DNA of 64,000 bases, taken from Anaerobaca sp035448545 (GTDB taxonomy: Bacteria; Planctomycetota; Phycisphaerae; Sedimentisphaerales; Anaerobacaceae). The position numbers and the translations under genes were made by a program. Shown here piece by piece: positions 1 to 8,691 of the stretch (positions are counted from its first letter, which is position 1; each line of letters opens with the position of its first letter). The notes under the pieces are model-generated. The model had not been told where the DNA came from. It did no database searches and was given only the letters and a program-made list of their open reading frames with translations. The DNA is taken from positions 62,001 through 126,000 of the forward strand of contig DAOTJE010000007.1 in the NCBI GenBank assembly GCA_035448545.1. The letters run 5' to 3'.

Positions 1-1520
1 GCAAGCTCTATGAGTTGGCCATTATCACGAAGCTGCCGGAGACAAGTGCTTCCAGTCGCCTGACCGGAGGGCCGAGGACGACCACCAGTCCGACGGCGGC
101 GGCCCAGGCGGCCGCAGCGGCTCGCGCGGCGGCGGCCGTTAACGCCCCGACGACACCCACGCCGACGGAGATCACCGAAGAAGGGCCCGTGGGGGAACCC
201 CAGGTAGTGGTGGTCGAATCGACCAACTCGCTGCTCGTCAATGCGACGCAGGAACAGCACGCCCAGATTGAGACCATCATCAACTACGTCGACAGCGAGA
301 TGCTCGAGAATGAGATCCCGTACAAGATCTATCCTCTCGAAAACTCCTCGCCCGATCACCTGGCCACCGTGCTCCAGAGTCTCATCCAGGAGACGACGCA
401 AAACCAGGACGCCGAGGGCAAGATCCAGACGACCGTCACCAAGCGGCGTGAGGACGAAATCGTTATTGTTCCCGATCCCAATACCTACTCACTGATCGTG
501 TACGCCAGCAAGAGGAATCAGGCATGGATTTCGGACCTGGTCCAGAAGCTGGACAAGCGCCGGCCGCAGGTGCTGATCGACGTGACGCTGGTGGAGATCA
601 CCAAGACCGACGCGTTCAACTACGATCTCAATCTGATCCAGAGCATCCCGAACCTGAACTACACCTCGGGTCTGACGAATACGATCGTCGCCGGCAGCAC
701 CGCCGCTACGTCGGTGACCTCCGATTCAATTCTGAACAAACTGGCGCAGAGCGACCGAAGCCAGTTTGCGGACTTCCAGTGGGATGGCGACAATTTCAAA
801 GCGTTCTACGGGGACAAACACGTCAACGCCCTGTTGACGGCGATGCAGTCCAAGAACTACGGACGGGTGTTGGCCAAGCCGAAGATCCTGGTCAACGACA
901 ACGAGCCGGGCACGATCAAGACGACCGACACGACGTACGTCGAGAAGACCTCGTCGATTCCGGTCAGTTCGGGCGGCGCCGGTGCGGATACCACGCTCAT
1001 CCAGACGGCGACGGATTACACGCCGTACGAGGCCGGCATCACACTGGAAATTACGCCGCACATCAGCGAGGGGAACCTGCTCCGCCTGGACATCGGTCTG
1101 ATTCGCTCCGATTTCCTTGCCACCGAAGACCCGAAGAAGCCGCCGAACACGACCGCCAGCGAACTCAATACCGCGGTGACCGTACCGGACGGAAGCACGA
1201 TCATTCTCGGTGGCCTGCTCAAGTTGAATCAGACCAAAGGCGGCAAGAAGGTCCCGATCCTGGGCGATATCCCGCTGGTCGGAGGCCTGTTCCGAGGCGT
1301 CAACAACTCGGACAAGCAGAGCAAACTGTATATCTTCGTCAAGGCGGAAGTGATCCGACCCGAGCTGGCCACCGGGCACGCCATGGAAGAGCTGGAACGG
1401 CTCTCCGAGCGGAACCGATTGGCCTTCGAGCAGCATGAGAAGGAGTTCCAGAATCACCAGGACTGGCCGGGGATCAAGCCGAAACCGATTCAGCCGGAGC
1501 GGGTTCTGGAAGCGCAGTAA
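1..1520 (+). CDS. gspD: Type II secretion system secretin GspD (5' end outside window)
   Basis: This is the outer-membrane channel of the type II secretion system. The frame is already open at the first base, so the N-terminus lies outside the window; a TTG at 15 is only an internal codon. About 505 residues are visible. There is an alanine-rich linker, then two N-domain repeats (for example NSLLVNATQEQHAQIETII), then the secretin barrel domain starting near VLAKPKILVNDNEPG. The family's C-terminal signature is clear: VPDGSTIILGGLL followed by KVPILGDIPLVGGLFR. The stop is 33 bases before gspE, and the genes that follow are gspE to gspM in order, so this is the first visible gene of one operon. 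The assignment to T2SS rather than type IV pilus PilQ rests on that neighbourhood. Confidence 0.95.
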   Translation, partial: KLYELAIITKLPETSASSRLTGGPRTTTSPTAAAQAAAAARAAAAVNAPTTPTPTEITEEGPVGEPQVVVVESTNSLLVNATQEQHAQIETIINYVDSEMLENEIPYKIYPLENSSPDHLATVLQSLIQETTQNQDAEGKIQTTVTKRREDEIVIVPDPNTYSLIVYASKRNQAWISDLVQKLDKRRPQVLIDVTLVEITKTDAFNYDLNLIQSIPNLNYTSGLTNTIVAGSTAATSVTSDSILNKLAQSDRSQFADFQWDGDNFKAFYGDKHVNALLTAMQSKNYGRVLAKPKILVNDNEPGTIKTTDTTYVEKTSSIPVSSGGAGADTTLIQTATDYTPYEAGITLEITPHISEGNLLRLDIGLIRSDFLATEDPKKPPNTTASELNTAVTVPDGSTIILGGLLKLNQTKGGKKVPILGDIPLVGGLFRGVNNSDKQSKLYIFVKAEVIRPELATGHAMEELERLSERNRLAFEQHEKEFQNHQDWPGIKPKPIQPERVLEAQ

Positions 1521-1553
1521 CCAGGGAGTCCAGATGCACAGGCAACGGAGTCT

Positions 1554-3260
1554 ATGAAGAATCTGCTCATACAAGCGGCGAAGAGAACAGGGCTGGTCAA
1601 CGTCGAACAGTTGACCAGTCTCCTGGACCAGAACGCCGGGCAGGGACGGCTGGACGAGGTGCTGCTCAATTGCCCGTACTTCACCGAAGACGTGGTCTTG
1701 AAGCTGTTTGCCGAGGCCTTGGGCTGGAAATATTTCCCGGAGATTTCGGAGAAGTCCGTTCCGGCGGAATTCATCCAGTCCGTTCCGCCGACGTATGCCC
1801 AGCATCACTTTCTGATCGGCGTCAAGTCGGAGGACAGCGACGGGGAACTGACCGTTGTTCTGTCCCGGCCGCTGGATACGAACGCGCTGGATAACGTCTC
1901 GAAGATGACGGGGATGCCGGTTCGACCGGCGGTGGCGACGCGGGCTGCCATCACGGCGGTGATCGACGTCGCCTACGAACAGCGCAACACCGTGATTGAA
2001 GAGGTCGCGGAAGAGCTGGACTCGCAGAACCTCGATCAACTCGTCGACGAGGTCTCGGCCTCGGACGATCTGCTCGACGTGGTCAATCGCCCGCCGGTCA
2101 TTCGGCTGGTCAACGATATCCTGTTTCGCGCCCTGCAGTTGAGGGCCAGTGATATTCACGTGCACCCCTACGAGACCAAGATTCAGATCCGCTATCGGAT
2201 CGACGGCATCCTGTACGATGTGCTGACGTTGAACCGCAACGTGCTGCCGTTGATCACTTCCCGTATCAAGGTTATGGCGGGGATGGACATCGCCGAGCGC
2301 CGAATGCCCCAGGACGGGCGCTCCAGCGTGCGGCTCGGACAGCGGGAAGTGGACCTTCGTGTGAGCACCGTCCCGACAAGCTTCGGGGAGCGCAGCGTGC
2401 TGCGTCTGCTCGATAAGAGCACCGGCGTGCTCGCCCTGGAGGATCTGGGCTTGTGGCCGGAGGACCTGGCGAAGCTCGATGCCCTGCTGCACCGCGCCCA
2501 CGGCGTGATCTTCGTGACCGGCCCGACCGGCAGCGGCAAGAGCACCAGTCTCTACGCGTATCTGAATCGAATCAACTCGGCGGAGAAGAACGTTCTGACG
2601 ATCGAGGACCCCATCGAGTACCAGCTCGAAGGCATCAGTCAGATTCAGGTCGCCAGCAAGAAAGGCATGACTTTTGCCACGTCGCTGCGGCACGTGTTGC
2701 GTCAGGACCCCGACGTGATCATGGTCGGCGAAGTCCGCGACATCGAGACGGCCCGCATGGCGATCCAGTCATCGCTGACGGGCCACCTGGTCTTCAGTAC
2801 GCTGCACACGAACGACTCGGCCGGCGCGATCAGCCGGCTTCTGGACCTGGGCGTGGAACCGTACCTGGTCAGCTCGTCGCTGATCGCCATCATCGCCCAG
2901 CGTCTGGTCCGCCGGATCTGCCCCGACTGCAAACGGCCGATGAAGCCGGCCCTTCACGAGTTGAGAGACTTGGGGCTGGAATCCCCCGAGCAGTACCAGG
3001 ATGCCCAGTTCTTTGTCGGCGAGGGCTGCTCACGCTGTTTCCAGACGGGCTATCGCGGACGAACGGGCATTTACGAGGTGATGCTGATCAGCGAGGCGAT
3101 TCAGGAGATGATTTACCGGCAGGAAACAGCCGGACAGATCAAGAGGTTGGCGGTCCAGGCGGGCATGCAGACGCTTCGTATGGACGGGACGCGAAAGGTC
3201 CTGGCCGGGATCACGACGGTCTCGGAGGTCCTGAGAGTGACTCAGGCCGATGCCTCGTAG
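1554..3260 (+). CDS. gspE: Type II secretion ATPase GspE
   Basis: Cytoplasmic hexameric ATPase that powers pseudopilus assembly. The protein has 568 residues. The N-terminal 150 or so residues look like an MshEN/GspE-N domain. The core holds Walker A GPTGSGKST near residue 322, an Asp box and the Walker B region EDPIEY, followed by MVGEVRDIETA and the His box LVFSTLHTNDSAGA. A zinc-binding Cys tetrad is present, CPDC near residue 456 and CSRC near 492, which is typical of GspE/PilB and absent from PilT. Start at 1554 follows a weak purine tract and gives a family-typical N-terminus. It lies between gspD and gspF and is co-directional with both. Confidence 0.96.
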   Translation: MKNLLIQAAKRTGLVNVEQLTSLLDQNAGQGRLDEVLLNCPYFTEDVVLKLFAEALGWKYFPEISEKSVPAEFIQSVPPTYAQHHFLIGVKSEDSDGELTVVLSRPLDTNALDNVSKMTGMPVRPAVATRAAITAVIDVAYEQRNTVIEEVAEELDSQNLDQLVDEVSASDDLLDVVNRPPVIRLVNDILFRALQLRASDIHVHPYETKIQIRYRIDGILYDVLTLNRNVLPLITSRIKVMAGMDIAERRMPQDGRSSVRLGQREVDLRVSTVPTSFGERSVLRLLDKSTGVLALEDLGLWPEDLAKLDALLHRAHGVIFVTGPTGSGKSTSLYAYLNRINSAEKNVLTIEDPIEYQLEGISQIQVASKKGMTFATSLRHVLRQDPDVIMVGEVRDIETARMAIQSSLTGHLVFSTLHTNDSAGAISRLLDLGVEPYLVSSSLIAIIAQRLVRRICPDCKRPMKPALHELRDLGLESPEQYQDAQFFVGEGCSRCFQTGYRGRTGIYEVMLISEAIQEMIYRQETAGQIKRLAVQAGMQTLRMDGTRKVLAGITTVSEVLRVTQADAS

Positions 3261-3340
3261 GATCGGTCCACGACGGACCGGGCGTCAAGGCGAAGTCGGC
3301 GCTTGAAGGATTCGGGGTGTTTTGATATTCGGGTTTCTTT

Positions 3341-4558
3341 ATGCCGAGATACCAATACACGGCGATCGCCGCAGGCGGCAGGAAGATCAAGGGTACGATC
3401 ACGGCCGAGAGTCCCTACGCCGCCCGCAAACAGTTGCGCGTTCGGAGCGTTCACCCTTCGTCGATCACCGAGATTTCCTCGGCCGTCGAGAGCCAGCGCG
3501 CCCTGTTCCGGCCGTTTCGCAAGGTCAGCAAGTCGCAGATCATCGATTTCACCAAGCAACTGGCCACCTTGCTCAACTCCGGCATCAAACTGACCGAGGC
3601 CCTGTCGGTTCTGACGCTTCAGACCTCCGATCACCGGTTCAAGACGGCCCTGACGGAGATCCGCGACCGCGTCGTGACGGGCGAGTCGTTCACCGACGCC
3701 CTGACGGAGTATCGCGACCACTTCGACGTGATCTACGTGGCCATGGTGCGGGTCGGCGAAGTCACCGGCACGCTGGGCGGCAGTCTGCGGACCATCGCCA
3801 ACTTCATGGAGAAGCGCCAGCGCGTCGAGGCGAAGGTGGTTACCGCGATGATCTATCCGATCGTTCTGATCTGCTTCTGCGTCCTGGCGGTTCTGATTCT
3901 CACGACCAAGGTCATTCCGAAGATCGGGGCGCAGATCGAGCGGGCCGGACAGGAACTGCCCTGGATCACGGCCCGACTGATGGATTTCAGCCACTTGGTC
4001 ATGAGCTGGTGGATTCTGGTCGTTCTCGCGGGCCTGGCGGCGGTGGTGCTGATTCTGCGGAAGATCTTCCGCACCGAACGCGGGGCCTATCTGCGGGACA
4101 AGTTCATCCTGTCCCTGCCGTTCTTCGGACCTTTGATCAAACAGCGCGTGGTGGCTCGTTTCGCCTCGACGCTTTCGACCCTGATCGGCTCGGGCCTGGC
4201 GATGGCCGAGTCGCTTCGCGTTGTGGCCGAGACCACCGGCAACAGTCTGATGAAGCGTGCGATCCAGCACGCCCGGGAACGCATCCTGGCCGGCGCGGAT
4301 ATCGCCACGCCCCTGCGGGACAGCGGCGTGATCGACCCGGCCATCGCGCACATGGTGGCGGTTGGCGAGAAGAGCGGCGAGCTGGAGACGATGCTCAAGA
4401 GCATCAGCGAAAACCTGGAGGCTTCGACCGACGTAGTGATCGAGCGTCTCAGCGCTGCGGTCGAGCCGGTTATCATCATCGTCATGGCGGGGGTGGTCGG
4501 AGTCATCGCGTATGCGACCATCCTGCCGATTCTGCGGATTTCCGTGGCGAACTTCTGA
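3341..4558 (+). CDS. gspF: Type II secretion inner-membrane platform protein GspF
   Basis: Polytopic inner-membrane platform that couples the GspE ATPase to pseudopilin insertion. The 405-residue length is normal for the family. The N-terminus MPRYQYTAIAAGGRKIKG matches the family start. Two T2SSF domains are visible, one near residues 70-190 (FTKQLATLLNSGIKLTEAL) and one near 270-395 (RFASTLSTLIGSGLAMAESL). There are three hydrophobic segments, including IYPIVLICFCVLAVLIL and the C-terminal VEPVIIIVMAGVVGVIAYATI. It is separated from gspE by 80 bases and from gspG by 16. An alternative role as PilC of a pilus system is made unlikely by the surrounding gsp genes. Confidence 0.96.
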   Translation: MPRYQYTAIAAGGRKIKGTITAESPYAARKQLRVRSVHPSSITEISSAVESQRALFRPFRKVSKSQIIDFTKQLATLLNSGIKLTEALSVLTLQTSDHRFKTALTEIRDRVVTGESFTDALTEYRDHFDVIYVAMVRVGEVTGTLGGSLRTIANFMEKRQRVEAKVVTAMIYPIVLICFCVLAVLILTTKVIPKIGAQIERAGQELPWITARLMDFSHLVMSWWILVVLAGLAAVVLILRKIFRTERGAYLRDKFILSLPFFGPLIKQRVVARFASTLSTLIGSGLAMAESLRVVAETTGNSLMKRAIQHARERILAGADIATPLRDSGVIDPAIAHMVAVGEKSGELETMLKSISENLEASTDVVIERLSAAVEPVIIIVMAGVVGVIAYATILPILRISVANF

Positions 4559-4574
4559 TAGGAGTCGGTGGATT

Positions 4575-5015
4575 ATGAAGGGCAGTAGAAGGAGACAAAT
4601 CAGAACCGGTTTCACGATGGTCGAGCTGATGGCCGTCCTGATCATTCTGGGGCTGCTGGCCGGCGTGGTGGTCAAGAACTTCGTGGGGCAGACTGAAAAG
4701 GCGAAGGTGACGACCACGAAAGCCAGTCTGCGGCTGTTGGCCAGCGCCGTCAATCAGTTCTACATGGAGAACAACCGGTACCCCACCGAGGATGAAGGGC
4801 TGATTGTACTGATCGAAGCACCGTCGGACGTGACGAACTATCCGCCGGGAGGCTATCTGGACACAACGGAACTTCCCGTTGACGGATGGGGCCATGAGTT
4901 CGTTTACGAGTTGTATCCCGAGAGCGGCAAGCCGTTTGTGATTAAGAGCCTCGGGGCCGATGGCCTGGAAGGTGGCGAGGGCTACAATGCCGACCTGCTC
5001 AGCACGGATCGCTGA
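4575..5015 (+). CDS. gspG: Type II secretion major pseudopilin GspG
   Basis: Major pseudopilin that forms the secretion pseudopilus. The 146-residue protein has a short basic leader ending in Gly, then the class III cleavage site with FTMVELMAVLIILGLLAGVV (Glu at +5). The C-terminal half has the GspG calcium-loop style region: NNRYPTEDEGLIVLIEAP, the Pro/Gly segment, and DGWGHEFVYELYPESGKP ending in the GADGLEGGEGYNADL motif. The frame is open further upstream (to 4512), but ATG 4575 gives a normal 12-residue leader and follows an AGGAG tract at 4560. The next gene overlaps its end by 29 bases. Confidence 0.96.
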   Translation: MKGSRRRQIRTGFTMVELMAVLIILGLLAGVVVKNFVGQTEKAKVTTTKASLRLLASAVNQFYMENNRYPTEDEGLIVLIEAPSDVTNYPPGGYLDTTELPVDGWGHEFVYELYPESGKPFVIKSLGADGLEGGEGYNADLLSTDR

Positions 5016-5619
5016 CCGACCGGGCGCGGGGTCCGATTCGCCGGCTTCGAGAGGGCCGGCCGGAGGGGTGCGGCGGTCCGCCGAGCCGCCGCGTGCCGGG
5101 TTCACCCTGGTCGAGCTGATTGTCGTCCTTTCCATCCTGGCGATGTTCGTGCTGATGGCCCAGGTGAATCTCTTCGGCACGCTGCGGCGCAGCACGTTCA
5201 AGTCGCAGGTGCAGAGCTTCGTCTCGGCCATGCAGATGGCCGCCTCGACGGCCGCGCAGACCGGGCGTCGGTATGAGGTGATCGTGGACGTGACCGAGCA
5301 GACCTATCTGCTGCGTCAGATCAGCGCGTCGAACCTGGCCGAGGTGCTTGATGAGGAGATCATTGTCGATGGGCAGTTCGGAGACAGTTGTCGTGTTTCC
5401 TATGTCGAATTCGACGACGGCACCTACGCCAACGAGGGGCAGGCCAAGTTCCGCGTGGGCCATGCCGGCTGGCAGTACGGTGGCAAGGTGGTTTTTCTCG
5501 ACGACGGCGAGCAGCCGCATACGGTTGCAGTCGGAAGATTGGTTCCGATCGTTCAGGTGCTTGAAGGCGATGCGGAACTGATGCGTCCGAAGGCCAAGGA
5601 TGAGGTGTCATCTTTTTGA
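4987..5619 (+). CDS. gspH: Minor pseudopilin GspH
   Basis: Minor pseudopilin thought to sit near the pseudopilus tip. About 210 residues from ATG 4987. The cleavage motif is RAGFTLVELIVVLSILAMFVLMA, with Glu at +5 after Gly, followed by a beta-rich GspH-like C-terminal domain (QMAASTAAQTGRRYEVIVDV). The leader would be unusually long (about 38 residues) from 4987. A GTG at 5068 gives a short leader of about 11 residues and is a serious alternative, but 4987 has a better-spaced GAGGG tract and sits inside the end of gspG. Position between gspG and gspI supports GspH over a generic prepilin. Confidence 0.85.
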   Translation: MPTCSARIADRPGAGSDSPASRGPAGGVRRSAEPPRAGFTLVELIVVLSILAMFVLMAQVNLFGTLRRSTFKSQVQSFVSAMQMAASTAAQTGRRYEVIVDVTEQTYLLRQISASNLAEVLDEEIIVDGQFGDSCRVSYVEFDDGTYANEGQAKFRVGHAGWQYGGKVVFLDDGEQPHTVAVGRLVPIVQVLEGDAELMRPKAKDEVSSF

Positions 5620-5652
5620 GGGTGAGGTTTCCGTCCGCCCAGCAAACCAAGC

Positions 5653-6492
5653 ATGTGCAAAGACCGAGCCAGTACGTTGGATTCTGCAGATCAGGCGGCA
5701 ACAGTACCCCGTGTGGGGGCGTTCACGCTTCTGGAGGTGGTCACGTCCCTGGTGATCCTGGCGTTTGCCAGTTCGAGCGTCCTGATCGTGATGAACCGGT
5801 GCATGGCCACCGCCGCCAACTCCGCGTTCCAGACAGAGGCCTTCCGGATCGCCCGCGAGAACCTGGAGAAGCTCCTGGCCTCCGACACGCTCAGCGAGCA
5901 AGTGGAGTACGGCACGAGCGACCGCTATCCCGACATCGCCTGGCGGACGGTGGTGGAAGCTTTTTCCGAACCGGCGACAAGGCAGATGTGGCTCCGCGCG
6001 GTTTGCTCGGCCGAATACATCGACTCGTTGGGGGAGACGCAGACGGTCGAGCTGGTCCACTGGATCACCCCGCTGACCGACCAGCAGGCCGAACAGCTTC
6101 TGGGGGAGGAAGACCTGGAGACACTGGCGGCCGAGCAACTTCTCGGTACGGTCGAGGAAGCCGCCGGCTACGCCGGAGTCGATGCCGAGACGATCGGAAA
6201 GTGGATCGAGAACGGGCTCCTTGTGACACAGGACGGCGCGTTCATCAAACACAATTTGGACATCTACATTCGCAGCCAGGGAAACCCGACCGAGGAAGAG
6301 AAAGGCCTCCAGGTCGAGTCTATCGAGGTCCTGGCCCTGACCCGGGAAGGAGCGGCCGATGAAGCCGGCAGCGAGTCGGACGTTCGCCGGGGCAACGACG
6401 GTGTGGACCCCGCTACGGGATTGCCCTACGACCAACTGGAGAAGATGGAGGTCGGAGAGGTCCTGGAATTGCTGCGGAACCGCCGGAACTGA
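5653..6492 (+). CDS. gspI: Minor pseudopilin GspI with long C-terminal extension
   Basis: Prepilin-type protein at the GspI position of the operon. 279 residues, more than twice the usual GspI length. The signal is VGAFTLLEVVTSLVIL: with Glu at +5 after cleavage before Phe, the -1 residue is Ala rather than Gly. MATAANSAFQTEAFRIARENLEKLL is a GspI-like helix and is followed by the small beta region. From residue 140 on there is an added acidic region. Residues about 163-207 (LLGTVEEAAGYAGVDAETIGKW, then IENGLLV and FIKHNLDIYI) read like an excisionase/MerR-type helix-turn-helix. The tail is acidic. The identification as GspI rests on gene order and the N-terminus; the role of the extension is unknown. 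Confidence 0.82.
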   Translation: MCKDRASTLDSADQAATVPRVGAFTLLEVVTSLVILAFASSSVLIVMNRCMATAANSAFQTEAFRIARENLEKLLASDTLSEQVEYGTSDRYPDIAWRTVVEAFSEPATRQMWLRAVCSAEYIDSLGETQTVELVHWITPLTDQQAEQLLGEEDLETLAAEQLLGTVEEAAGYAGVDAETIGKWIENGLLVTQDGAFIKHNLDIYIRSQGNPTEEEKGLQVESIEVLALTREGAADEAGSESDVRRGNDGVDPATGLPYDQLEKMEVGEVLELLRNRRN

Positions 6493-6529
6493 CCGGAGTC
6501 CTCAAGGCGATGGAAGACCTGAATCTGTC

Positions 6530-7351
6530 ATGAACACGAGCACCAGACAATCGAGATTCCGCCGGGGTTACTCTCTCGGAGAGATGCTGGCGGCCCTGGT
6601 CATCGGCGCCATGGTGCTGACCGCCATTCTGGGCGTCTACGCCCAGGCCAACCGGGCGGCCGAAGCGGTCCTCAGCAAGATCGAGGCCCCCGCGCTGGGG
6701 GCCGAGGTGCTGCAACGGATTGCCGAAGACCTCGACCAGATTGTGGGGGCTGACGGCAACGTCACCGTGCAGATCCGCAACGGATTCGATAATGGATTCA
6801 TCACCGGCGAACTGATTGTTCGCCGGATTCTGAAGGACGCGGAGAACAAGGAACTGACGCTCGAAGAAATCATCTGGCGAGGGGGTTACGACTATGACAG
6901 CGCCGTCCCGGGTCTGGTGATCTACCGCAGCCGCACCGGCATCGGGTTGGAAGACAAGCTCCTCGACGCCAAGCGGGAGCAGTGGGAGAGCAACTATTCG
7001 TTCGTTCCCATCTGCCGGGCCGTGACGTACTTCCGGATCGAGGTCCCCAAGGGAGACGGGGCCGTGGACCGCTGGACGAGCCCCTCACTCCCGCCCGGCG
7101 TCCGAGTGACGTTGTCGTTCGCCCAGCCCTACGAGACGGTTCGCGGTACGTTGGATGTTGCCGAGGAGCAGAAGATCAGCCGGACGATCGCGCTCGACAG
7201 GTTGCGGACGATCCGATTCGGCCCGGCGGCCGGCTCGGGCACTGAAACGCAGGACAGCAACGATACCCCGGCGGACAGTGGATCGGAAACCGGGGCATCG
7301 GAAGGTAAACAGGTCGATGTGCGAGCGATCCAGCCGACAAGAACGCGATAG
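6530..7351 (+). CDS. gspJ: Minor pseudopilin GspJ
   Basis: Minor pseudopilin, 273 residues. The leader MNTSTRQSRFRRG is followed by YSLGEMLAALVIGAMVLTAI, a class III signal with Glu at +5. The downstream region (LGVYAQANRAAEAVLSKI, then LQRIAEDLDQIVG) is the helix and first strand typical of GspJ. A C-terminal Ser/Thr/Asp-rich tail follows. The frame is open upstream to 6359, but that start would overlap gspI heavily and place a long non-pilin leader; ATG 6530 is preferred. The 3' end overlaps gspK by 35 bases. Confidence 0.85.
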   Translation: MNTSTRQSRFRRGYSLGEMLAALVIGAMVLTAILGVYAQANRAAEAVLSKIEAPALGAEVLQRIAEDLDQIVGADGNVTVQIRNGFDNGFITGELIVRRILKDAENKELTLEEIIWRGGYDYDSAVPGLVIYRSRTGIGLEDKLLDAKREQWESNYSFVPICRAVTYFRIEVPKGDGAVDRWTSPSLPPGVRVTLSFAQPYETVRGTLDVAEEQKISRTIALDRLRTIRFGPAAGSGTETQDSNDTPADSGSETGASEGKQVDVRAIQPTRTR

Positions 7352-8621
7352 CTTCCGGGATCGCCGTGGCGTGATCCTGCTGATCACGCTGGTGATTCTG
7401 GTCATTCTCTCGACGCTGGGGTATACCCTCAGTGCCCAGGTGGCCGCGCGTCGGCATCGGGACCGCTTTATTCTCGACTATGCCCAGTCGCAGTACGCCT
7501 GTACCTCCGCGATGAAGTACGCGTTGGCCTCGCTGGCCGATCTTCAGCCCGAGTTGGTCAGTCATCCGAACGAGCCGGACTTTTCGGACGTTTTCGCCAT
7601 GACCGAGGCGCAATACCAGGCGCTGCTGGCGGAGGTCGCGGCCGGACTGACCGCAGAAGACGAGCCTCGAAACACGACGAATCGGAACAAAAGGGCCGTC
7701 CGGACGGACGTCAACGATGCCAACGACGCCGACGATGTCCTCCCAACGATCTCTACGGCATCCGTGACGATACCGGGTCCGTATGGTCCGCGGTGGCCGC
7801 TTGTAACGCAGCCCCTGGAATTCAAGATCGGTTCGGCCCAGGTTACGGTGGAGATCGAAGACGAAAATGCCAAGTACCCTCTGGGCTGGGCGCTGATCCA
7901 GGACGAGAAACTCAAGGCCCAAGCCAACGCCGGTTTCGTCACGTTCTGCGAGTGGATGGGATACCTGCCCGACGAGATCAAAGCCATCAGGGAAGACCTG
8001 GGACAAGTGGCCAAGGTCCGACCGTTCCACATCGAATTCAAAGCCATGTCGGTTGCGGCGGCGCCGCCGGCGAGTCTGAGAAGCCGGGTGACTCGGACCC
8101 GGACTACGGACACGAAGTCGACAGTGCAGCGTCCGGCCCGCACTACCGTGACTGTGACCGAGCAGATGGATCAGCAAAACGCCGCGTTCTCGCGCCTCTT
8201 CCACAGCTCTTTGATCGACACGGAGGTGTTCAGAAGGCCGAGCGCGGTCAGCAGCCGCCGCGACGAATCGGCGATGAAGTACCTGGGGCTTTGGGCCACG
8301 CGGCAGGTCAACATCAACTCGGCGCCCCGACACGTTCTGGAGGCCGCCCTGACTTTCGGCAGTATCGCCGACGCGCCGAAGATCGCCGAGGCCATCATCC
8401 AGCGAAGGCGGGTTCAGCCATTCTCGGACATTGAAGAAGCCAAGAAGGACATTTTTCGCTATGGCGACGCCATCGAGAAATGCCGGCCATTCCTGACGAC
8501 GACCAGCACGGTCTTCACTGTGAGGGTCACCGCAGTCAGCGGCGCCGCCAAGGCCGTGGCGGTGGCGGGTGTCAGCAAGGAAGGACGCAAAGTAAAGCGG
8601 ATCGCCGTGATATCCGACTAA
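7317..8621 (+). CDS. gspK: Minor pseudopilin GspK
   Basis: Tip minor pseudopilin, 434 residues. The leader ends RRG and is followed by VILLITLVILVILSTLGYTLS. The +5 Glu is absent, which is the family rule for GspK. The large globular domain includes the helix-hairpin-helix-like segment NINSAPRHVLEAAL with IAEAIIQRRRVQPFSDIEEAK, diagnostic of GspK. A Thr/Arg-rich insert lies near residues 255-285. Start ATG 7317 has an AAGG tract upstream and gives a 20-residue leader; the frame stays open to 7155 but without a sensible leader. It overlaps gspJ by 35 bases, suggesting translational coupling. Confidence 0.9.
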   Translation: MCERSSRQERDSFRDRRGVILLITLVILVILSTLGYTLSAQVAARRHRDRFILDYAQSQYACTSAMKYALASLADLQPELVSHPNEPDFSDVFAMTEAQYQALLAEVAAGLTAEDEPRNTTNRNKRAVRTDVNDANDADDVLPTISTASVTIPGPYGPRWPLVTQPLEFKIGSAQVTVEIEDENAKYPLGWALIQDEKLKAQANAGFVTFCEWMGYLPDEIKAIREDLGQVAKVRPFHIEFKAMSVAAAPPASLRSRVTRTRTTDTKSTVQRPARTTVTVTEQMDQQNAAFSRLFHSSLIDTEVFRRPSAVSSRRDESAMKYLGLWATRQVNINSAPRHVLEAALTFGSIADAPKIAEAIIQRRRVQPFSDIEEAKKDIFRYGDAIEKCRPFLTTTSTVFTVRVTAVSGAAKAVAVAGVSKEGRKVKRIAVISD

Positions 8622-8691
8622 GTGTGGGCCGCTTCGCGCGCCCGGATTGGGGCGGGCGCGAGGCCGCTCTGGGTATGGGAGATTCTCGAGC

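Noticed and set aside
726..2693. A 655-codon open frame on the minus strand over gspD/gspE
   Set aside because: It is antisense to two certain genes, is rich in Arg, Asp and His as shadow frames in G+C-rich DNA are, and has no ribosome site or family motif.
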